Positions 6,609 to 10,274 of a stretch of 10,274 nucleotides of DNA are shown one piece after another. The first letter of the stretch is position 1, and each line of letters starts with the position of its first letter. This DNA is from Draconibacterium sp. (lineage in GTDB: Bacteria; Bacteroidota; Bacteroidia; Bacteroidales; Prolixibacteraceae): positions 1 through 10,274 of the forward strand of contig JALUZN010000175.1 of assembly GCA_027011835.1 (NCBI GenBank), given 5' to 3'. The notes below the pieces were generated by a model. That model did not search any database and was not told the DNA's origin. It saw only the letters and a list, made by a program, of their open reading frames with translations. The translations under genes and the position numbers were made by a program.

Positions 6609-7700
6609 ATGGCAATAAAATTAGATATTAATCCGATAAAAGCGTGGTTGCCGGGAAAAACCGATCCGCTTTTAGTTTCCGGTCCATGTAGTTTAGAGAC
6701 CGAAGAACAAGTATTAGAGACTGCCCGTTTACTGGCAAAAGATCACCGTGTACATGTATTTCGGGGTGGTGTTTGGAAACCCCGCACCCGGCCCGGGTCG
6801 TTTGAAGGAGTGGGGTCTGTTGGTCTAAAATGGCTACAAATGGTAAAAGAGGAAACCGGATTGCTGGTGGGAACAGAAGTGGCAAACGCACAACACACCG
6901 AAGAGGCATTAAAAGCCGGAATAGATGTGCTTTGGATTGGTGCCCGTTCTACAGCAAGTCCGTTTGTGGTGCAGGAAATTGCCGATGTGTTAAAAGGAAC
7001 AGATTCGGTAGTAATGATTAAAAATCCGGTAAACCCCGATGCTCAATTATGGATGGGGGCAGTTGAGAGAGTTTACCGGGCCGGTATAAAAAATATTGTA
7101 GGAATTCATCGTGGGTTTACGCCGTTTCGCGAAACAAAATACCGCAACTATCCCAACTGGAAAACATTTATTGAATTGCGTCGATTGTTGCCAAATTTGC
7201 CTGTAATCTGCGACCCGAGCCATATTGCAGGGAAACGCGAATACCTGTTCGAAATTGCTCAAAAAGCTTTCGATATGGGTATGGACGGACTAATGCTCGA
7301 ATCGCACCGAGACCCGTCTGTGGCACTTAGCGATGCCGCACAACAATTAACTCCGGCAGATCTTGCAAAACTGCTCGACGATTTGGTTATTAGATACGAA
7401 AATGCATCGAACCCCGATTTCGAAAACCAGTTGGAAGTTTTACGAAACCGAATCGATTCAATCGACTCTGAATTACTTGAATTGTTAGCATCGCGGGTCG
7501 ATATTGTGAAAAAAATTGGTAAATATAAACGCGAAAACAATGTTACTGCACTGCAAATGAATCGTTGGAGCCAGTTGATGGAGAACCGTGTTAAAACCGG
7601 GAAAAGTATGGATCTAAACGAAACGTTTGTTAAAATTCTATTTCAACTCATACACGAAGATTCGGTACGTATGCAAACCGAGATTCTGGATAATGAATAA
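6609..7700 (+). CDS. Bifunctional DAHP synthase (type I-beta)-chorismate mutase (AroQ type)
   Basis: The protein has 363 residues. Residues about 1-262 form a 3-deoxy-D-arabino-heptulosonate 7-phosphate synthase joining PEP and erythrose 4-phosphate, the entry to the shikimate pathway. Visible motifs are GPCS (metal-ligand C27), KPRT (57-60), GIHRGF (H167), CDPSH (201-205) and MLESH (E231, H233). It lacks the long N-terminal extension of I-alpha enzymes. Residues about 274-363 form an AroQ chorismate mutase, converting chorismate to prephenate. The helix-1 Arg is in VLRNRID (R279), helix 1 ends LLASR, and GKYK and the final HEDSVRMQ block are present. The position of E. coli CM Glu52 is Trp (NRW), which as I recall is usual in this fused Bacteroidota clade. 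Family knowledge: in the related Prevotella enzyme the two domains regulate each other and prephenate inhibits DAHP synthase activity. The prephenate made here is the substrate of the TyrA encoded just upstream. Confidence 0.95.
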   Translation: MAIKLDINPIKAWLPGKTDPLLVSGPCSLETEEQVLETARLLAKDHRVHVFRGGVWKPRTRPGSFEGVGSVGLKWLQMVKEETGLLVGTEVANAQHTEEALKAGIDVLWIGARSTASPFVVQEIADVLKGTDSVVMIKNPVNPDAQLWMGAVERVYRAGIKNIVGIHRGFTPFRETKYRNYPNWKTFIELRRLLPNLPVICDPSHIAGKREYLFEIAQKAFDMGMDGLMLESHRDPSVALSDAAQQLTPADLAKLLDDLVIRYENASNPDFENQLEVLRNRIDSIDSELLELLASRVDIVKKIGKYKRENNVTALQMNRWSQLMENRVKTGKSMDLNETFVKILFQLIHEDSVRMQTEILDNE

Positions 7701-7731
7701 ATGCCGGAATTTCTTTGAGATTGAGCAAATA

Positions 7732-7763
7732 AAAAAGCCTGTAAATTAATTTACAGGCTTTTT
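7732..7763. terminator. Bidirectional intrinsic terminator between the aromatic operon and the tRNA
   Basis: GCCTGTAAA (7737-7745) pairs perfectly with TTTACAGGC (7750-7758) around TTAA. It is flanked by an A run on the left and a T run on the right, giving a 32-base perfect palindrome. On the + strand it ends the tyrA operon 31 bases after the stop. On the minus strand it ends the tRNA transcript 5 bases after the tRNA 3' end. Confidence 0.9.
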
Positions 7764-7768
7764 AAATG

Positions 7769-7841
<73 letters not shown>

Positions 7842-7883
7842 ATATATCTTTATTTCAATTGAAATTTCTTTCGTAACGGGTTG

Positions 7884-7914
7884 CAAATATAAGCACTTTT
7901 ATGAAATCGACAAA
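7884..7914 (-). promoter_or_regulatory. Promoter of the initiator tRNA gene
   Basis: On the minus strand, TTTG (7914-7911) is followed after 19 bases by TATATTTG (7891-7884). This is a full match to TTTG-N17-23-TAnnTTTG. The predicted start near 7877 gives a 5' leader of about 35 bases, which contains the palindrome ATTTCAATTGAAAT (7852-7865). Confidence 0.75.
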
Positions 7915-8239
7915 ATTGTTTTTGCTTATCTGTAAAAAATGAAATAGATAACGAAATAAAAAATGCTATCTGCTCAATAACTACGGGCTGTCCGAGCCAT
8001 CTTTCCAATGTAAACTTAACCTGTTTTTTTGCGATGCAGGCAAATTATTAATTCGGGTTGAGTGGCTATCCGCGAATCGAATTGACCATAAAGTAAAAGG
8101 ATTTTAGCATCGGTGGTTTTTATAAACATCTGCACTTTACAAAGTCCAAATCCGACGCATATCTGAGCTGTTTAGCAGACCCTAGTTAAAATTTGCAATC
8201 TCTTTATAATTGAAAAATAGTTTATTATTCTGTTTTGTT
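7915..8239. other. Gene-poor stretch between the tRNA promoter and the lipoprotein promoter
   Basis: I see no convincing gene. On the minus strand a 37-codon frame runs from ATG at 8129 to TAA at 8016. A second open frame continues after a run of seven A, but neither has a promoter or a recognisable motif. A short inverted repeat ACTTT-AC-AAAGT lies at 8134-8145. The ends GGGCTG (7985-7990) and CAGACCC (8176-8182) form a weak imperfect inverted pair, which could be the edges of a decayed small transposable element. This is not established. Confidence 0.4.
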
Positions 8240-8247
8240 TACTTTTG
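8240..8247 (+). promoter_or_regulatory. -7 promoter element for the upstream ORF and cyclophilin gene
   Basis: TACTTTTG matches TAnnTTTG exactly. No TTTG -33 box is seen at standard spacing. It is the 5' half of a 7-bp inverted repeat, TACTTTT-GAGT-AAAAGTA (8240-8257), which overlaps the predicted start near 8254 and could be an operator or part of the RNA leader. Confidence 0.45.
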
Positions 8248-8263
8248 AGTAAAAGTATTAATT

Positions 8264-8353
8264 ATGAATCGTAGATGTAAAACATTCACATCCGGGAAGA
8301 TGATTAAAAATACATCAAGTTACCTACGATACCTTATTCGTAAACAATTTTAG
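8264..8353 (+). CDS. 29-codon upstream ORF before the cyclophilin gene (uncertain)
   Basis: ATG 8264 opens a 29-codon frame that ends at TAG 8351, only 4 bases before the lipoprotein ATG. It would be the first ORF on the transcript, starting about 10 bases after the predicted start site. The product is basic (rich in Lys and Arg, one Cys) and begins MNRRCKTFTSGK. No hydrophobic helix or known family is recognised. Translation through it would disrupt the leader fold described at 8268-8330. It may be a regulatory upstream ORF, a small protein, or a chance frame. Confidence 0.3.
   Translation: MNRRCKTFTSGKMIKNTSSYLRYLIRKQF
8268..8330 (+). promoter_or_regulatory. Foldable leader: possible three-way junction upstream of the cyclophilin gene
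   Basis: ATCGTAG (8268-8274) is perfectly complementary to CTACGAT (8324-8330). Inside it, GATGT (8274-8278) can pair with ACATC (8288-8292), and GATG (8299-8302) with CATC (8313-8316). Together they form a compact three-way shape of 63 bases. It matches no riboswitch, ribozyme or tRNA core that I recognise. The pairs are short and were found by eye, so a chance fold remains possible. Confidence 0.3.
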
Positions 8354-8357
8354 TTTT

Positions 8358-8942
8358 ATGAGATTAGGAACAAAAATAGTATTATTTGGAACTCTTCTTC
8401 TGCTTATTTTTGGATGTACCCCAAAGTTGCCAAAAGTAAAAATTGAAACCTCAGTTGGTAATATAGTGGTTGAAATAGATACAATAAATGCGCCTGTAAC
8501 GGCAACCAATTTTTTAAACCACGTAAATGCCGGAACCTATAAAAATGCTGTTTTTTATCGGGTTGTGCGAATGGATAATCAACCGAATGACTCTGTGAAA
8601 ATTGAGGTTATTCAGGGTGGACTGTTAAACGACAAAGAGATTGATAAGGTAAAACCAATAAGGCACGAAACCACAAAAGAGACAGGGTTAAAACACTTAA
8701 ATGGCACTATTTCGATGGCGCGACTGAAGCCGGGAAGTGCGTCGACCGAATTTTTTATTTGTATAAATAATCAGCCCGAACTCGATTTTGGCGGAACACG
8801 AAATGCCGATGGACAAGGGTTTGCAGCTTTTGGAAAAGTAGTGAAAGGAATGGATATTGTGCATAAGATTCAACTCGAGAAAGATAAAAATCAGATGTTA
8901 ATTCACCCGGTAAAAATTTTAAATATCGAGCTTTTAAACTGA
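8358..8942 (+). CDS. Cyclophilin-type peptidylprolyl isomerase, predicted lipoprotein
   Basis: The protein has 194 residues. It catalyses cis-trans isomerisation at proline and would assist folding of exported proteins. Residues 1-20 are a lipoprotein signal with lipobox IFGC (Cys20), so it should be anchored to a membrane facing the periplasm or surface. The cyclophilin domain runs from about 27 (VKIETSVGNIVVEID) to 194. Motifs include FYRVVR (catalytic-type R68), VIQGG, LNGTISMAR, ASTEFFICI and GFAAFGKVVKGMDIVHKI. The family Gln of SQFFI is Glu131 and the usual Trp region reads LDFGG, variants I associate with bacterial exported cyclophilins. The start at 8358 is the only one giving a proper signal peptide. 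It lies 4 bases after a 29-codon upstream ORF. It appears monocistronic. Confidence 0.92.
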   Translation: MRLGTKIVLFGTLLLLIFGCTPKLPKVKIETSVGNIVVEIDTINAPVTATNFLNHVNAGTYKNAVFYRVVRMDNQPNDSVKIEVIQGGLLNDKEIDKVKPIRHETTKETGLKHLNGTISMARLKPGSASTEFFICINNQPELDFGGTRNADGQGFAAFGKVVKGMDIVHKIQLEKDKNQMLIHPVKILNIELLN

Positions 8943-9048
8943 AATGAATTTTCAAATTTATAGGTCGAAATTTATCATTAGCATTGTCTCGTGGCTAACA
9001 TATAATAACTTTTCTGTCTATTTATTCGCTTTGATAGTTCAAAACTCT

Positions 9049-9056
9049 TAACTTTG
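9049..9056 (+). promoter_or_regulatory. -7 promoter element for the four-Cys protein gene
   Basis: TAACTTTG matches TAnnTTTG. A TTTG at 9030-9033 is a possible -33 box with a slightly short 15-base spacer. The predicted start near 9063 falls between the in-frame TTG at 9058 and ATG 9076, which favours ATG 9076 as the translation start. Confidence 0.5.
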
Positions 9057-9075
9057 TTTGCAACTAAACGTCAAA

Positions 9076-9813
9076 ATGCAATCAAAAAATCAACCATCAA
9101 ATAAATCATTTCTCAAATTGGCTTTAAAAAAACAGTTCATTCACGGCATCTGTAGTTTTAGCGATCGTTGGTGCGAACGGTGTACAAAAACGCAGCATTG
9201 CATGAGTTTTGCGTACCGCCAACACATTAAGGGTGTCGATATGGATTTGGTTGATAATGATTTGGCAAACGAAAGATTTTGGAATGCAATAGAGAGTGTT
9301 CTTAAAAATAAAGGAAGTTTTTCATCGTTCAAGGTTGACTTTTCAGAAACAGATGAAAAATTAATTACGGAATCGGCTCTGAATTATAAGTCGCAAATAG
9401 AGAGTTGGTTAGTGGAGAACAAGCTGGTTAATAAGGAAAAGGCCGGTTTAAAACTCCTCGAATATGGCGAAAACGAACAGATAACATTTGCCGATTGTGT
9501 TGAAATTATTCGTCGCTACAGTTCGCTTATTCCAAATAAGGTTGAACGCTCATTAAATGAAAAAGATGAGCGTGGTAAAAACCCCGATATTACCGATAAA
9601 TTAAATCCTTATCGCGACAATGTTGGTTCGGCAAAAGTTGCTGTAATTGCGGTTGAACGTTCTATTGCCGCTTTTTTATTACTTCAGAATGAACTGAATG
9701 AAGATGAAAAGATAATCTCGGATTTAATGAATCAGCTTCTTGAAATTAAAAACCAAACATTAACAATCTTCCCCGATGCTATGCAATTTATCCGCCCCGG
9801 ATTTGATGAATAG
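9076..9813 (+). CDS. Unknown protein with N-terminal four-cysteine (C-x6-C-x2-C-x5-C) motif
   Basis: The protein has 245 residues, starting at ATG 9076 behind the TAnnTTTG element at 9049. The frame is open back to TTG 9058, but that lies at or before the predicted transcript start. There is no signal peptide or membrane segment, so it is probably cytoplasmic. The only motif is near the N-terminus: C26, C33, C36 and C42 in the context SDRWCERCTKTQHC, which suggests a small zinc knuckle or iron-sulfur site. The rest (about 55-245) is predicted mostly helical and acidic, rich in Glu, Lys and Leu, with a C-terminal helical pair (VAVIAVERSIAAFLLLQNEL). I have a sense of similar DRWCERCPF-type motifs in other Bacteroidota hypothetical proteins, but cannot name a family or function. 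It appears to be a single gene with its own promoter. Confidence 0.8.
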   Translation: MQSKNQPSNKSFLKLALKKQFIHGICSFSDRWCERCTKTQHCMSFAYRQHIKGVDMDLVDNDLANERFWNAIESVLKNKGSFSSFKVDFSETDEKLITESALNYKSQIESWLVENKLVNKEKAGLKLLEYGENEQITFADCVEIIRRYSSLIPNKVERSLNEKDERGKNPDITDKLNPYRDNVGSAKVAVIAVERSIAAFLLLQNELNEDEKIISDLMNQLLEIKNQTLTIFPDAMQFIRPGFDE

Positions 9814-9836
9814 TAGTGTTTTTCTTCAATAAATAG

Positions 9837-9983
9837 TTTCGAACAACCAATTTGTCCATTAGGCCAAATACTACTAATGTATTGGACGATTATTTCGCAG
9901 ATTTAAAGAACAAATTAAGAAACCAAAATGGGCTTTCACTTTTACGTAAAAAGAAATTTATCGATGGGTTTTTGGAGGTATGA
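9837..9983 (+). pseudogene. C-terminal remnant of a DDE-type transposase
   Basis: A 48-codon frame with no credible start ends at TGA 9981. Its core, RPNTTNVLDDYFADLKNKLR, and the following GLS resemble the C-terminal end of transposases related to IS256/IS1249. These share TTN-x-[IL]-E-x-x-[FI]-x-x-L-+-x-x-L-R-x-H-x-G-LS and end soon after a KFIDxF-like stretch. The Glu expected after N-x-[IL], the likely third catalytic acid, is Asp here. The region that should precede it (about 250 or more residues) is absent, as the four-Cys gene ends only 24 bases upstream. It is therefore a fragment left by deletion or recombination. The family assignment is from memory of the motif and is not certain. 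Confidence 0.5.
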
Positions 9984-10274
9984 AGACTCTAAAAAGGTTA
10001 AAGGGACCCAATAATATGAACCCCTTATTTTCAACTTTTTTTGTCGGTCATCAAGCTATCCCTGACAAGTTGCTCCCCAGCAGAGCTTGCTTCTGTTTTA
10101 CTTGATTTAGCAAAAATAAAATCAATAGTTTTTTTATGAGAAAGATTATTAATAAAAAAGACCAACCATTTTTTTTATGTATCTATTCAGGTCAACAATA
10201 ATTGGTAGCTAATTTAAAAGGCATTAAAGGGTTTTTATTATTTTTTATAGCTGTATCGCAAACCGATCTTAATA
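9984..10274. other. AT-rich stretch without a convincing gene, possibly decayed mobile DNA
   Basis: No ORF with a start and family signal is seen on either strand. The sequence is rich in T runs. On the minus strand a 46-codon frame without a start codon includes KTIDFIFAKSSKTEA. Its TIDF loosely recalls IS6-family transposases, but the match is too short to call. It follows the transposase remnant and may be more debris of the same kind. Confidence 0.35.

Noticed and set aside
9929..10012. 28-codon + strand ORF starting MGFHFYVKRN
   Set aside because: It overlaps the transposase remnant in another frame, and the remnant's frame has the better family signal. No promoter or motif is seen.
10043..10183. 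Minus-strand frame with KTIDFIFAKSSKTEA as an IS6-family transposase fragment
   Set aside because: Only the TIDF stretch fits. Upstream similarity needs two frame changes, and the catalytic residues cannot be placed.
9990..10232. Near-direct repeats AAAAGGTTAAAGGG and AAAAGGCATTAAAGGG as element ends
   Set aside because: They are purine-rich, imperfect and about 225 bases apart, so chance similarity is likely.

Overview
The window looks like a chromosome segment of a free-living member of the Bacteroidota, probably an anaerobic marine or sediment Bacteroidales/Marinilabiliales-type organism. This is inferred from several signs. There are TAnnTTTG promoter elements and A-rich leaders instead of Shine-Dalgarno sites. 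One protein carries a C-terminal Por/type IX secretion (T9SS) sorting domain, and another is a DUF4838 carbohydrate-active-type protein. There is also a fused DAHP synthase-chorismate mutase of the kind found in this phylum. All intact protein genes lie on the + strand. The only clear minus-strand gene is an initiator tRNA.

Layout. 1-1986: 3' part of a DUF4838 protein with a C-terminal discoidin-like (F5/8 type C) domain, cut by the window edge. 2061-2696: six-TM potassium-channel-like protein. 2717-2815: a 32-codon remnant of an ECF sigma factor. 2975-5455: secreted metzincin-like metalloprotease with a T9SS tail. 5515-7763: aromatic amino acid unit, made of promoter, aromatic-rich leader peptide, attenuator, prephenate dehydrogenase (tyrA), DAHP synthase-chorismate mutase and terminator. 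7769-7841 (minus): initiator tRNA with its own consensus promoter, sharing the palindromic terminator. 8240-8942: promoter, 29-codon upstream ORF over a foldable leader, then a cyclophilin-type lipoprotein. 9049-9813: conserved-looking unknown protein with a four-Cys motif. 9837-9983: C-terminal remnant of a transposase. 9984-10274: no convincing gene.

The main result is at 5541-5678. It holds a 20-codon ORF not previously listed, with nine aromatic codons in a row (Tyr, Phe, Trp). A strong intrinsic terminator follows, lying before the tyrA start. An 11-bp hairpin overlaps the aromatic codons, and a candidate antiterminator pairs the leader stop region with the terminator's 5' arm. This is the architecture of ribosome-mediated attenuation. 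It would couple charged Phe/Tyr/Trp tRNA levels to transcription of tyrA and the DAHP synthase-chorismate mutase gene, whose products open the aromatic pathway and feed the tyrosine branch. The pairing was worked out by eye. The mechanism is inferred from trp/pheA-type attenuators and has not been demonstrated here.
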